Shown in pieces: positions 17,344 through 26,586 of a DNA stretch of 64,000 nt. Position numbers and translations under genes: made by a program. How positions within the stretch are numbered: position 1 is the first letter of the stretch; each line of letters starts with the position of its first letter. The notes beneath the pieces are model-generated. The model was not told the origin of the DNA, searched no databases, and saw only the letters and a list, made by a program, of their open reading frames with translations. The stretch is from positions 310,001 through 374,000 of the forward strand of contig NZ_AUBE01000005.1 in the NCBI RefSeq assembly GCF_000429085.1, read 5' to 3'. Origin of the DNA: Streptomyces flavidovirens DSM 40150 (lineage in GTDB: Bacteria > Actinomycetota > Actinomycetes > Streptomycetales > Streptomycetaceae).

Positions 17344-17733
17344 ATGGCCATCGCGAAGTACTGCCTCGTGGCCGTGGACTGTCCGGATCCGCAGGCACTC
17401 GCCGGTTTCTACGCCGCGGTGCTGGGCGGCGAGGTGAAGAACGACAACGAGGACTGGTACGAGCTGCACGTACCGGGCGGCGCCCGTATCGCCTTCCAGC
17501 GTGCGCCGGGTTTCCGGCCGCCGGACTGGCCACGGGCCGACGAGAACTCGCAGCAGATGCATCTGGACTTCGACGTACCGGACATCGAGGCGGCGCAGGC
17601 GCAGGTGCTCGCACTCGGCGCCACCCCGCTCGACGTGGACGACAACGACGGGAAGCGGGGCTTTCGGGTGTACGCCGATCCGGCGGGCCACCCGTTCTGC
17701 CTCTGCCGCGAAGAGGAGGACCAAAACCCATGA
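17344..17733 (+). CDS. VOC family protein
   Basis: The 129-aa protein is a short glyoxalase-fold member: AKYCLVAVDCPDPQALAGFY at the N-terminus, the MHLDFDVPDIEAAQAQV central helix entry and ADPAGHPFCLCR at the end. This is the common actinobacterial single-polypeptide type with uncertain substrate. A GGAGACC site precedes the ATG. Its stop overlaps the acidic small protein by ATGA, so the two are co-translated. Confidence 0.8.
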   Translation: MAIAKYCLVAVDCPDPQALAGFYAAVLGGEVKNDNEDWYELHVPGGARIAFQRAPGFRPPDWPRADENSQQMHLDFDVPDIEAAQAQVLALGATPLDVDDNDGKRGFRVYADPAGHPFCLCREEEDQNP

Positions 17734-17924
17734 GTGACCCGGCGACCGAAGACCCGCAGGAGACCGGCAAGCCCCTGCCGAGGGACCTGCCCGATCAGCA
17801 GGCAGGAGACGGCGAGGACCCGCTGGACGAGACCGGCGGCCGTACTGAGGACGCACGCGAACCCGAGACCGGGCAGGCACCCGACACCGGCCAGGGGCCG
17901 GTCCCCGACGAGCCGTCCGGCTGA
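17730..17924 (+). CDS. Small acidic disordered protein
   Basis: The 64-aa product is rich in Asp, Glu, Pro, Gly and Thr (for example DETGGRTEDAREPETGQAPD) and has no hydrophobic segment, so it is predicted to be intrinsically disordered. The ATG overlaps the upstream VOC stop by ATGA, which argues for translation. Function is unknown. Confidence 0.65.
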   Translation: MSDPATEDPQETGKPLPRDLPDQQAGDGEDPLDETGGRTEDAREPETGQAPDTGQGPVPDEPSG

Positions 17925-18029
17925 ATGAGCGCAACGTGACGGAACGCTCCCGGATTGCAGGCACGGGGTGACCGGCGCAAGGTGGACGAGCCAGGTCAGT
18001 CACCTCTGATCGCTGTGGAAGGAACCCTC

Positions 18030-18206
18030 GTGAGCAAGGCAAAAGCGAAGGCGAAGCAGGTCAAGGGCAAGATGAAGGAAGCCGCGGGCAAGACCGCCGA
18101 CGACCGGTCCATGCAGGCGGAAGGCCGCGGCGACCAGCTGCGGGGCAAGGCCCAGGAAACGGCCGCGAGGGCCGGCGAGCGGGTCAAGAAGTCGCCCAAC
18201 AAGTAA
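18030..18206 (+). CDS. CsbD-like stress protein
   Basis: A 58-aa lysine-rich amphipathic protein of the CsbD type (KQVKGKMKEAAGKTADDRSM, then a second GRGDQLRGKAQET repeat). In Bacillus, csbD is a general-stress (SigB) gene. A GGAAGGAACC site precedes the GTG start, and a 14-bp perfect hairpin follows the stop. The presence of a SigB/F-type sigma factor 2.5 kb away fits stress regulation, but no promoter link is shown. Confidence 0.82.
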   Translation: MSKAKAKAKQVKGKMKEAAGKTADDRSMQAEGRGDQLRGKAQETAARAGERVKKSPNK

Positions 18207-18230
18207 CCCCCGTACCGGACAGGTACGGAA

Positions 18231-18264
18231 AACGGGCCGCGCGGCCCCAGCCGCGCGGCCCGTT
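18231..18264 (+). terminator. Perfect 14-bp stem after CsbD-like gene
   Basis: AACGGGCCGCGCGG and its exact complement enclose the 6-nt loop CCCCAG, 24 nt after the stop; a TT pair ends the right arm. This is one of the strongest hairpins in the window and should terminate the VOC/CsbD transcripts. Confidence 0.75.
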
Positions 18265-18293
18265 GGTCTGCTCCGTGAGGAAGGAACGGCGAC

Positions 18294-18962
18294 ATGGACC
18301 GCGCGGCTGTCTTCGACGTCGACGGAACACTGGTCGACACCAACCATCTGCATGTGACGTCCTGGTGGGAGGCGTTCCGCCAGGCCGGACACGACGTCGT
18401 GATGCACGACATCCACCGGGCCGTCGGCCTGCCGGGCCACGACCTCATCGCCCATCTGCTCGGAGAAGAACGCGACACCGGCCAGGACGACCGCATCAGC
18501 GCCGCCCACAAGACGCTGTACGCGACGTACGCGGACCGGCTGTCCGCCCTGCCCCGGGCCGGCCGGCTGCTGCGCACTCTCGCCGGGCAGGGCTGGACCG
18601 TCATCCTCGCCACCTCGGCGAGCGGCGGGGAACTCGACGCGCTGCGCCGTGCCATCGACGCCGACGACGCGATCACCGCCACCGCGAGTTCCGAGGACGT
18701 CGACGAGGGCAAGCCGGCTCCCGAGCCGGTCGAGCGGGCACTGGAACTGGCCGGCGTGCCCGCGGACCGCGCGGTGTTCGTCGGCGACACGGTGTGGGAC
18801 ATGGCGGCCGCCACCCGGGCGGGCGTGCTCGCTGTGGCGCTGCGATGCGGCGGCATCCCCCAGCGCGACCTGGAGGAAGCCGGGGCCGCAGCCGTCTACC
18901 GGGACCCCGCCGACCTGCTCGCGCGGCTCGACGACAGTCCGGTCGCCCGGCTGCGGGCGTGA
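18294..18962 (+). CDS. HAD-superfamily hydrolase
   Basis: The 222-aa protein opens with the HAD motif I VFDVDGTLVDTN, where the first Asp is the nucleophile. Motif II is in VILATSASGGE, the Lys of motif III in EGKPAPEPVE and motif IV in FVGDTVWDMAAATRAG. The helical cap between motifs I and II places it among phosphoglycolate phosphatase/beta-phosphoglucomutase-like enzymes. AGGAAGGAACGG precedes the ATG. Substrate is unknown, probably a small phosphorylated metabolite. Confidence 0.87.
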   Translation: MDRAAVFDVDGTLVDTNHLHVTSWWEAFRQAGHDVVMHDIHRAVGLPGHDLIAHLLGEERDTGQDDRISAAHKTLYATYADRLSALPRAGRLLRTLAGQGWTVILATSASGGELDALRRAIDADDAITATASSEDVDEGKPAPEPVERALELAGVPADRAVFVGDTVWDMAAATRAGVLAVALRCGGIPQRDLEEAGAAAVYRDPADLLARLDDSPVARLRA

Positions 18963-19025
18963 TTGGACGGCGCTCGTACGGGAACGCGTGCCCCGTCGTA
19001 GGCAGGCACGGCTCCGGAGGCGTCA

Positions 19026-20234
19026 GTGGCAGGCATGGAGAGTGACCACCGGTCGCACACGGGTGGCGCCGCGTTCGGCCGTATGTGGCGGTGGCTGTCC
19101 TCGGAGGCGTCGGCCATCGGGCGCTCCGCCCGCCGCGCGGCAGCCGGCCCCGGACCGGAGCGCGACGTGGTCACCCAGTCCCTGAAGGCGGCAGGCGCCG
19201 CGGCGGCCGCCTGGGCGCTGGCAGGCTGGTGGTGGAAGGCGCCCATGGCCCTGATGGCCCCCTGGACGGCGGTCGTACTCGTACAGAGCACCGTCTACCG
19301 GTCGCTGCGGTCCGGGGTGCAGCAGCTCGCCGTGATCGCCGTGGGCACCGTACTCGCGGCGGGAGCAGCCAATCTGACGGGCAACACCATGGCCGCCATG
19401 GCCCTGGTGCTGCCGGTCGCCGTCCTGCTCGGCAACTACGCGCGCTTCGGTGAGCACGGCCTGTACGCACCGACCACCGCACTGTTCGTACTGGCCTACG
19501 GGTCCCACTCGGCGCTCGACGTCCTGCACCGGCTGTTCGAGTCGGCCGTCGGCGCGGTCATCGGCATCGCGGTGAACGCGCTGATTCTCCCGCCGGTCCA
19601 CCTGCGCAGCGTCCGGGACTCGCTGCGCAGACTGCCCGCGCAGAGCGCGGAGCTGCTGCACGCCATTGCCGACGGTCTGCGGGAAGGGTACGGGCGCCAG
19701 CAGGCCGAGGCCTGGCACGACCGTGCGCGGCGGCTCACGGGCATCTTGTCGGACCTGCGCGACGCGCGGCTGTGGACCCGCGAGAGCTACCGCCTCAATC
19801 CGGGCCGCAGGATGCGCCGTACCGGCCCGGCGCTGCCCCCCGCCGAGTGGGACCAGGCGTGGGAACGGATCGCCGACCCGCTCGTGGCCCTCACCCGCAC
19901 CCTCGCCAGTACGGTCAGCGACGAGCCCACGCTGAGGCCGCTTCCCGACGCGGCCCTGGCGCACCTCTCGGACCTCCTGCGGGCGGCGGGCGACGTGTGC
20001 GCGGCCGATCTGGCTGTCCTCGAAGGCCGGGACCGCAGGGCGCGGGAAGAACGCGGGCTCGCACTGGAGTCCGCCTGGGCCGCCCACGGGCGGCTGAAGC
20101 GGCAGCTCCTGGAGCAGGACAGCGAGACGGCCACGTCGCTGGGGGGACTCGTCGCGGAGTCGCAGCAACTCCTGTACGAGCTCGCGCCGGTGGAGAGCGA
20201 CGCCGGCGCATATGGCGACCGGGACAGTGGGTAA
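19026..20234 (+). CDS. FUSC/aromatic acid exporter family membrane protein
   Basis: The 402-aa protein has an N-terminal membrane domain of about five to six helices between residues 55 and 195 (for example TNTMAAMALVLPVAVLLGNY-type segments and ESAVGAVIGIAVNALILPP). A long soluble helical C-terminal domain follows. This half-size architecture fits the FUSC/ArAE family, which exports aromatic acids such as p-hydroxybenzoate. The GTG at 19026 is used; an ATG three codons later is possible. It appears monocistronic. Confidence 0.75.
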   Translation: MAGMESDHRSHTGGAAFGRMWRWLSSEASAIGRSARRAAAGPGPERDVVTQSLKAAGAAAAAWALAGWWWKAPMALMAPWTAVVLVQSTVYRSLRSGVQQLAVIAVGTVLAAGAANLTGNTMAAMALVLPVAVLLGNYARFGEHGLYAPTTALFVLAYGSHSALDVLHRLFESAVGAVIGIAVNALILPPVHLRSVRDSLRRLPAQSAELLHAIADGLREGYGRQQAEAWHDRARRLTGILSDLRDARLWTRESYRLNPGRRMRRTGPALPPAEWDQAWERIADPLVALTRTLASTVSDEPTLRPLPDAALAHLSDLLRAAGDVCAADLAVLEGRDRRAREERGLALESAWAAHGRLKRQLLEQDSETATSLGGLVAESQQLLYELAPVESDAGAYGDRDSG

Positions 20235-20273
20235 AGCGCCGCTTTTGGGGCACCCGGTGGCCAAAGCCACAAA

Positions 20274-20344
20274 AGGCCCTCAAAAGAGGCCCTCAAAAGT
20301 TTGAGGCCTGAGATTCCGGGGCTTGAGGCCTGATATTCCGGGGC
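20274..20344. repeat. Two adjacent tandem duplications
   Basis: AGGCCCTCAAAAG is repeated directly at 20274-20286 and 20287-20299. Immediately after, a 22-bp unit is repeated at 20301-20322 and 20323-20344 with one mismatch (TTGAGGCCTGAGATTCCGGG start). The second unit's TTGAGGCCT is complementary to AGGCCCTCAA apart from one base, so alternative hairpins can form in the leader of the gene at 20378. Confidence 0.85.
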
Positions 20345-20377
20345 CCTGAGACCTGAACCAAGACGAGGGGGTACGTC

Positions 20378-20827
20378 ATGGTCCTGAGTGACGTCCTCCA
20401 GTCGCGCGGGCAGACCCGTCGGCTGACCCTGTGCGGCACCGAGGACGTGGTGGGGCGCTGCCGGGACTTCAGCCGGGAGGCCCTGGCCGACTGGCAGTGG
20501 ATCCCGGCTGCCGGCGAAGAGGAGCAGGCGGTCGTCGACGATGTGCTGCTGCTCGTGTCCGAGGTGGTCACCAACGCCTGTTTGCACGCCGGTGGGCCTC
20601 GGGAGTTCGTACTGAACTGCACAGCCGCCCGGCTGCGCATCGAGGTCACCGACGGCAGCCCGGTGCATCCGTCGCCCCGGCCGTCCGGTGTGGCCGCCCC
20701 CGGCGGGCACGGCCTGACCGTGCTGCGGCGCCTTGCCCGGAGCTGGGGCTCTCTGCCGCGGGGAAGCGGCAAGACGGTGTGGGTGGAGGTGGCGGCGCCG
20801 CGCGGCTCCCGGCAACGGGGGGCCTAG
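20378..20827 (+). CDS. ATP-binding (HATPase_c) regulator, RsbW-like
   Basis: The 149-aa protein is a stand-alone GHKL ATPase domain. The N box is EVVTNACLHAGG, the G1-like motif is EVTDGSP and the G2 glycine motif is GGHGLTVLRRL. Streptomyces has many such proteins related to anti-sigma kinases. It faces a SigB/F-type sigma gene and the two coding regions overlap antisense over 182 bp. A sigma/anti-sigma pairing is plausible but unproven because such pairs are usually co-directional. Confidence 0.78.
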   Translation: MVLSDVLQSRGQTRRLTLCGTEDVVGRCRDFSREALADWQWIPAAGEEEQAVVDDVLLLVSEVVTNACLHAGGPREFVLNCTAARLRIEVTDGSPVHPSPRPSGVAAPGGHGLTVLRRLARSWGSLPRGSGKTVWVEVAAPRGSRQRGA

Positions 20828-21713
20828 CGGCCAGGCCGTCGTCCTCCGCCAGGAGCGCCTCGCGCAGCGTCGTCAGGATGCGCGTGAGGAGCCGGGACAC
20901 CTGCATCTGCGAGATGCCCATCCGCTCGCCGATCTCCCGCTGGGTCAGTTCCTCCACGAACCGCATGGTGAGGATCATCCGGTCCCGCTCCGCAAGGCCG
21001 GTCACCAGCGGTTTCAGCGCCACGACGCACTCGACGGTGTCGTACGCGCGGACCTCCTGGCCGAGGCAGCACTGCGCGAAGCCCGCGGGCGCGTCCTCGA
21101 AGACCACGTCGAGGGACCGGGCGTTGTAACCGTTCGCGGCCCGCCGGCCCTCCCGGACCTCGGCCTCGTCCACGCCCAGATGGGCCGCCAGCTCGGCCGC
21201 TGTCGGCTCCCGGCCCAGACCCTGCTCCAGGATGTCGGACGCCCGGGCGATGTCGATCCGCAGCTCCTGGAGCCGGCGCGGTACGCGGACGTCCCAGCTG
21301 TTGTCGCGGAAGAAGCGTTTGATCTCGCCCTCGATCGTCGGCAGCGCGAAGGACGGGAACTCCACCGCGCGCCCGACGTCGAAACGGTCGATGGCCTTGA
21401 TCAGCCCGATGGTGCCCACCTGGACGACGTCTTCCATGGGCTGGTTCCGGTTGCGAAACCGTGAGGCGGCGTACTTCACCAGGCTGAGGTTGATCTCCAC
21501 CAAGGTGTTGCGCACGTACGCGTACTCGGGCGTTCCCTCCTTCAGTGACGCCAGGCGCTCGAACAGTGAGTCGGAGAGGGTGCGGGCGTCCAGCGTGCAG
21601 AGGGTGCGTGGATCCGGGATGTCCGGAAAACCGGCCAGTCCCGGTGGTCGTGAGCCGGGGGCGGTGGATTCGGATTCGGATTCGGGTTCACGGGTACGCA
21701 GTCGGCTGGACAT
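20646..21713 (-). CDS. SigB/SigF/SigG-family RNA polymerase sigma factor
   Basis: The 355-aa protein has region 2 (RNQPMEDVVQVGTIGLIKAI, EFPSFALPTIEGEIKRFFRD), region 3 (PRRLQELRIDIARASDILEQ) and region 4 with a helix-turn-helix (TQREIGERMGISQMQVSRLL). These are hallmarks of the stress/sporulation sigma group. After region 4 there is an unusual tail of about 65 Pro/Ser/Arg-rich residues that runs antisense into the ATPase gene. A short acidic N-terminus precedes region 1.2. It likely directs a stress or developmental regulon. Confidence 0.9.
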   Translation of the reverse strand: MSSRLRTREPESESESTAPGSRPPGLAGFPDIPDPRTLCTLDARTLSDSLFERLASLKEGTPEYAYVRNTLVEINLSLVKYAASRFRNRNQPMEDVVQVGTIGLIKAIDRFDVGRAVEFPSFALPTIEGEIKRFFRDNSWDVRVPRRLQELRIDIARASDILEQGLGREPTAAELAAHLGVDEAEVREGRRAANGYNARSLDVVFEDAPAGFAQCCLGQEVRAYDTVECVVALKPLVTGLAERDRMILTMRFVEELTQREIGERMGISQMQVSRLLTRILTTLREALLAEDDGLAARPPVAGSRAAPPPPPTPSCRFPAAESPSSGQGAAARSGRARRGRPHRTAGATDAPGCRR

Positions 21714-21834
21714 GAGGCTCCTTCGACGCGCTGGGGGAACCGTCGTACGAGCGTCCTGCCGATATCTTACCCAAATGGGCGTTTAGTCGCTTTCTTGCGA
21801 GGCGTGTGGCGAGGACCGGGCCTCGCCCGGCCGA

Positions 21835-22872
21835 CTAGCTCACCTTGCGGCCCGCGAGCGGCGCCGTCTGTTCGCCGCTGCCCTTGCGTACGCCGTCCAG
21901 GAACTCCCGGATCGCGTCGGTGGACGTACGCAGCGGCTGCCAGTCGAGTTCCCGGTGCGCGCGGGACGAGTCCAGCACGGGCAGCCGCAGCACCGCGTCG
22001 AACAGGTGCGGCGACGCGGGGACGAGGTGCGCGGTCCAGGCCGCCGCCAGCGCGGCGCGGACCACTCCCGTGGGCACCCGCACCACCTTCGCCTGCAGCA
22101 GGTCCCCCAGAACCCGCGGGTCGACGACGGGATCGGCGGCCAGGTTGAACGCGCCGCTCACCTCGCGCAGCACGGCCTGCCGGTAGGCCTGCGCGGCGTC
22201 GTCGGTGTGCAGGGCCTGCAGGACGAGTCCCTTCAGGTCCGGCACCCAGGGCAGCAGGTCCGGCCGTACCAGCGGGCCGGGCAGGAACCGTCCGGCGAAG
22301 ATGCGCCGCTGCTCGCTCGCCGACGTCTCCTTGAACAGGAACGCCGGACGCATGCGTACGACGCGGACGTGCGGGTGCTCGTACTCGAAGGTGTCCAGCA
22401 CCCGTTCGAGGTAGGCCTTCTCGCGGCAGTACGCGGCGTCCGGCCAGCCGTGGGTGGGCCAGGACTCGTCGACGCCGGGGGCCTCCTTGGGGCCCGGCGA
22501 GTACGCGCCGACCGACGAGGCGTGGACGAGTGCGGGCACTCCGGCGACCGCGACCGCCTTGAAGACCCTGAGGGAGCCGAGGACGTTCGTCTGCCAGGTG
22601 ACCACCGGGTCGTGGGTCGGCTGGAAGCGCCAGGCGAGGTGGACCACGGCGTCGGCGCCGGCGAAGTAACCGGCGAGCCCGTCACCGTTCTCCTCCTCGC
22701 CCAGGTCCACAGCGGCCCATTCGGTCCGCGGGAAGGTCAGGTCGGGGACCCTGCGCGCGAGGCCGAGGACGGAGCCGACCTGTGGATCCTCCGAGAGTGC
22801 GCGCACCACACTCGTGCCGACGTTTCCGGTGGCGCCCGTGACGACCACCCGCAGCCCTGTTGTCTCGTTCAT
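21835..22872 (-). CDS. NAD-dependent epimerase/dehydratase (extended SDR)
   Basis: The 345-aa protein starts VVVTGATGNVGTSVVRAL, the GxxGxxG Rossmann loop of extended SDRs. It continues with VVHLAW, Ser in VHASSVGAYSPG and a YCREK catalytic Tyr-Lys pair. ATG 22872 is preferred over upstream codons, where no family similarity is seen. The protein resembles nucleoside-diphosphate-sugar epimerase-like enzymes but the substrate is not predictable. Confidence 0.85.
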   Translation of the reverse strand: MNETTGLRVVVTGATGNVGTSVVRALSEDPQVGSVLGLARRVPDLTFPRTEWAAVDLGEEENGDGLAGYFAGADAVVHLAWRFQPTHDPVVTWQTNVLGSLRVFKAVAVAGVPALVHASSVGAYSPGPKEAPGVDESWPTHGWPDAAYCREKAYLERVLDTFEYEHPHVRVVRMRPAFLFKETSASEQRRIFAGRFLPGPLVRPDLLPWVPDLKGLVLQALHTDDAAQAYRQAVLREVSGAFNLAADPVVDPRVLGDLLQAKVVRVPTGVVRAALAAAWTAHLVPASPHLFDAVLRLPVLDSSRAHRELDWQPLRTSTDAIREFLDGVRKGSGEQTAPLAGRKVS

Positions 22873-23032
22873 GAGGCACTCCGTGACCTTGCTCGTCGTT
22901 GCCGTGCTCCCGAACCAGGCGGACCTCCTTCGGGTCCCCAGAACAGAACGGGTGAAACGGACGGCCCGGCAGCCCTGCTCACGTACCCTCGCGCCACCGC
23001 CGGTCCTCACCAACGCGCGGCCGGGCGGGGTG

Positions 23033-23374
23033 TTACCGGACGAGCAGAGTGAGCGCGGCGCACGCCCCGCTCGCCGCGCCGGCGCACACGACGGCCACCG
23101 CCACGCAACGCGCCCTGAGCTGCCGGTAGCGCTCGGTGTACTCCCCGCGCAGTGTTGTGGCGCGGGCCGACACGCGCACCAGCATGGCGCGCGAGGCGGC
23201 GAGCCGCTCGGCCGTGTAGACGCGCTCCACGTCCTCGCGCTGCGCGGTGGTCAGCCACGGCAGCTGCTCGGTGAACCGGCCGGCATGGCGGCGCGCATCC
23301 GCCACCTCGGCACTCCACAGGAGATAGCCCTCCAACTGGGCCAGACCGCGGTCGCTCTCCATCTCGGGCTCCAC
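23033..23374 (-). CDS. Small protein with C-terminal membrane segment, next to ctaD
   Basis: The 113-aa product has a soluble helical N-terminal region (LAQLEGYLLWSAEVADARRH) and one C-terminal hydrophobic helix (CVAVAVVCAGAASGACAALT). It lies 33 nt downstream of ctaD on the same strand, so it is probably co-transcribed with it. Start is a GTG. It belongs to no family I can name with confidence; a cytochrome-oxidase accessory role is only a positional guess. Confidence 0.65.
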   Translation of the reverse strand: MEPEMESDRGLAQLEGYLLWSAEVADARRHAGRFTEQLPWLTTAQREDVERVYTAERLAASRAMLVRVSARATTLRGEYTERYRQLRARCVAVAVVCAGAASGACAALTLLVR

Positions 23375-23407
23375 GCTCGCTCCTCCCTGCCCATTCCGGG
23401 CGGTGTC

Positions 23408-25138
23408 CTACTGCTTGTCTCCCGGAGCCACCGTCGCGGAAGCGTCGGGGCGGTTGTGCGCCTGGTCGAGGGCGGCGATCAGCGGGTGGTGCAGGTCGAA
23501 GGCGGGGGACTCGGAACGGATCCGGGGGAGGGTGACGAAATTGTGGCGGGGCGGCGGGCAGGAGGTGGCCCACTCCAGTGAGCGGCCGTAACCCCAGGGG
23601 TCGTCGACCTTCACCGGCTCGCCGTACTTCGCGGTCTTCCAGACGTTGTAGAAGAACGGAAGCAGCGACATGCCCAGCAGGAACGAGCTGATCGACGAGA
23701 CCGTGTTCAGTGCGGTGAAGCCGTCGGCGGCTAGGTAGTCGGCGTACCGGCGCGGCATGCCCTCGGCGCCGAGCCAGTGCTGCACCAGGAACGTGCCGTG
23801 GAAGCCCACGAACAGCGTCCAGAAGGTGATCTTGCCAAGCCGCTCGTCCAGCAGCTTGCCGGTGAACTTCGGCCACCAGAAGTGGAAGCCCGCGAACATC
23901 GCGAAGACCACGGTGCCGAACACGACGTAGTGGAAGTGCGCGACGACGAAGTACGTGTCGGTAACATGGAAGTCCAGCGGCGGCGAGGCCAGGATGATGC
24001 CGGTCAGACCGCCGAAGAGGAACGTGACCAGGAAGCCGGTCGCCCACAGCATCGGCGTCTCGAAACTGAGCGAGCCCTTCCACATCGTGCCGATCCAGTT
24101 GAAGAACTTCACCCCGGTCGGCACGGCGATCAGGAACGTCATGAACGAGAAGAACGGCAACAGCACGGCGCCGGTCGGGAACATGTGGTGCGCCCACACG
24201 GTCGCCGAGAGACCGGCGATCGCGATCGTCGCGCCCACCAGACCGATGTAACCGAAGATCGGCTTGCGGCTGAAGACTGGGATGATCTCGGTGACGATGC
24301 CGAAGAACGGCAGCGCGATGATGTACACCTCCGGGTGCCCGAAGAACCAGAACAGGTGCTGCCACAGCAGCGATCCGCCGTTGGCCGGGGAAAAGATCTG
24401 CGCACCGAACTTGCGGTCCGCCTCCAGGGCGAGGAGCGCCGCCGCGAGCACCGGGAAGGCGAGCAGCACCAGTACCGCGGTCAGCAGGATGTTCCAGGTG
24501 AAGATCGGCATCCGGAACATCGTCATGCCGGGTGCGCGCATGCAGATGATCGTGGTGATGAAGTTGACAGAGCCGAGGATCGTGCCGAAGCCGGAGAAGG
24601 CCAGACCCATGATCCACATGTCGGCGCCGACACCCGGCGTATGAACCGCGTCGTTCAGCGGGGAGTAGGCGAACCAGCCGAAGTCCGGCGTGCCGTCCGG
24701 AGTGAGCAGACCCCCCACCGCGATGGTCGAGCCGAAGAGGTACAGCCAGTACGCGAACATGTTCAGCCGCGGGAACGCCACGTCGGGCGCGCCGATCTGC
24801 AGCGGCATGATCCAGTTGGCGAATCCGGCGAACAGCGGCGTCGCGAACATCAGCAGCATGATCGTGCCGTGCATCGTGAACGCCTGGTTGAACTGTTCGT
24901 TCGAAATGATCTGAATGCCCGGCCGGGCGAGCTCGGCGCGCATGAAGAGCGCCATCACGCCGCCGATGACGAAGAACATGAACGACGTGGTCAGGTAGAG
25001 CGAACCGATCGTCTTGTGGTCGGTGGTGGTCAGCCACTTGATGACGACGCTGCCCCGCCGGTGAGGGTGGACCGGAAGCTCGTCCTCGTAGCTCTCCGGT
25101 TCCGGTCCGGCCGATCCTGCGGTGTTCATCGTCGTCAT
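23408..25138 (-). CDS. ctaD: Cytochrome c oxidase subunit I
   Basis: The 576-aa heme-copper oxidase subunit I has twelve hydrophobic segments and all expected ligands. These are the low-spin heme His in [10 protein letters not shown], the CuB His and cross-linked Tyr in [15 protein letters not shown], the HH pair in [10 protein letters not shown], and the heme His residues in [14 protein letters not shown]. It reduces oxygen at the membrane. No subunit II, III or cytochrome bc genes are nearby. It is therefore probably a second, stand-alone copy as found in many streptomycetes, with the main operon elsewhere. Confidence 0.95.
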   Translation of the reverse strand: MTTMNTAGSAGPEPESYEDELPVHPHRRGSVVIKWLTTTDHKTIGSLYLTTSFMFFVIGGVMALFMRAELARPGIQIISNEQFNQAFTMHGTIMLLMFATPLFAGFANWIMPLQIGAPDVAFPRLNMFAYWLYLFGSTIAVGGLLTPDGTPDFGWFAYSPLNDAVHTPGVGADMWIMGLAFSGFGTILGSVNFITTIICMRAPGMTMFRMPIFTWNILLTAVLVLLAFPVLAAALLALEADRKFGAQIFSPANGGSLLWQHLFWFFGHPEVYIIALPFFGIVTEIIPVFSRKPIFGYIGLVGATIAIAGLSATVWAHHMFPTGAVLLPFFSFMTFLIAVPTGVKFFNWIGTMWKGSLSFETPMLWATGFLVTFLFGGLTGIILASPPLDFHVTDTYFVVAHFHYVVFGTVVFAMFAGFHFWWPKFTGKLLDERLGKITFWTLFVGFHGTFLVQHWLGAEGMPRRYADYLAADGFTALNTVSSISSFLLGMSLLPFFYNVWKTAKYGEPVKVDDPWGYGRSLEWATSCPPPRHNFVTLPRIRSESPAFDLHHPLIAALDQAHNRPDASATVAPGDKQ

Positions 25139-25250
25139 TACGACGTTCCTCCGGTTGAAATTCGCGTGTGGCGGCCCGCCGGCCCCCTGCCCGGCAGCAA
25201 ACCAGTCGCGCGACGCCGATGCGCGCCCAGAGGCTGATGCGACGTCAACT

Positions 25251-26432
25251 TCACCCGTTCGGCGGGTCGGAGACCGGAGTGTCGGGAGCGGGCGGCAGCG
25301 GCGTCACCGGGGACGCCGGCGCGGGGGAGTCCGGGGCCGGGGACTCAGGGTCGGTCTCGGGCGACGCCGGCTCCGAGGCGGGGGACTCCGGCAACGGCGA
25401 TTCGGGCGACGCCGGCGTCAACGGCGACTCGTCCGGGGACCGCGGTGGGGAAGTCGTGTCCGTCGTGGTGGGCGGCGTGGTCTGCTCGTCGCCGTCGCCC
25501 GTGTCGCCCCTGTCGCGGGTGAACCAGTCCTCGTTCTCCGGGTCGTACACGATGAATTCCTTCACCGGCTTGTCCGCGGGCGCCACCGTCACCACGTCCG
25601 TGGGCCGGTACCCGGGCCACGATGTGCCCGCCCGCTTGGGCGTGCCCTGGATGGCGACCGGCGGGCGCAGCGGATTGCCGCACGCACAGCGCACCCGCGG
25701 TACGCCCCGGTCGTCGACGAGGACCGCGGTGCCGGCCTGCAGTACGGCCTGGTAGGGCGTGGGAGCGCCGTTGCGGTAGCCGTGGTTGGTGACCCGGGTG
25801 TCCATCCGGAGCTGCACGGGTGTCAGCGACCGCAGATACGCGGGTACGCCGGTGGGATCGACGTCCAGGACGGAGGCGAACGCCGCGTTCTTGTCCTGCT
25901 GGGAGGTGAGCGCGGAGATCTGCTTCTCCACGTTGCAACTGGCGACGTTCCGGGTCCCGCCGTACAGACCCGGGGCCGAACCGTCCACCGCACGGGTGAC
26001 GTTGGTCCGGGTCGGGGACACACCCGGCTGCACGCCCGGCGGTGTGGTCGGTGACGCCGTCGCCGCGGAGGTGTTCCGCGCCGTCGACTCGGTGTACGGA
26101 TCGGGCCCGGACGAGGCGGCGGGCTCCAGGAACACCTCGCCGCTCGCGACCTGACCGCCGTCCGGGCGGGTGAGGACGACGGTCAGCACCACCGCGACCA
26201 CAATGGCGGCCGCGATGGCCGCGATCCGCGGCACGGACCGCCACCAGGGGCGGCCGGGGCCTCCGGGTCCGCCCGCGTCACCGGGACCGCCCGTACCGCC
26301 GTCGCCCGGAGGGCCGGACGGCGGGCCGGAAGGCGTGCCGGGCGGGGGTGGTGCGCCCGGTCGCGAAGGACCGGAGAGCGGGCCGGAGGGGGGCCCTTTG
26401 GGGCGGTCGGACGACGGCGGCTGGGCACTCAC
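25251..26432 (-). CDS. DUF6777 domain membrane-anchored protein
   Basis: The 393-aa protein starts with a Pro/Gly-rich cytosolic tail (about residues 1-65) and has one transmembrane helix ([18 protein letters not shown]). An extracytoplasmic domain of about 200 residues contains [36 protein letters not shown] and [13 protein letters not shown] Ser/Pro/Asp/Glu-rich C-terminal tail follows. This arrangement matches the DUF6777 family, often found beside Ser/Thr kinase and FHA genes in Streptomyces, as here. GTG start. Function unknown; an envelope sensor is an inference. Confidence 0.75.
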   Translation of the reverse strand: MSAQPPSSDRPKGPPSGPLSGPSRPGAPPPPGTPSGPPSGPPGDGGTGGPGDAGGPGGPGRPWWRSVPRIAAIAAAIVVAVVLTVVLTRPDGGQVASGEVFLEPAASSGPDPYTESTARNTSAATASPTTPPGVQPGVSPTRTNVTRAVDGSAPGLYGGTRNVASCNVEKQISALTSQQDKNAAFASVLDVDPTGVPAYLRSLTPVQLRMDTRVTNHGYRNGAPTPYQAVLQAGTAVLVDDRGVPRVRCACGNPLRPPVAIQGTPKRAGTSWPGYRPTDVVTVAPADKPVKEFIVYDPENEDWFTRDRGDTGDGDEQTTPPTTTDTTSPPRSPDESPLTPASPESPLPESPASEPASPETDPESPAPDSPAPASPVTPLPPAPDTPVSDPPNG

Positions 26433-26586
26433 TGGCGGTTCTCCCCCACGTAGGGATCGGTCGCGATGCGTGAACTTCTTCCCACCCTGCGTGCTTGTCG
26501 CGCGCTTCGCACCCGTACGGCCCGCAAGCTGACGCGGTCGGCCCCCTCCAGCGGCGGAGTGCCCGGCGTGTGCTTAGCGTGGCAGC

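Noticed and set aside
21767-21772. GGGTAA as a SigB-type -10 box upstream of the sigma gene
   Set aside because: No GNNT -35 element with proper spacing could be found.
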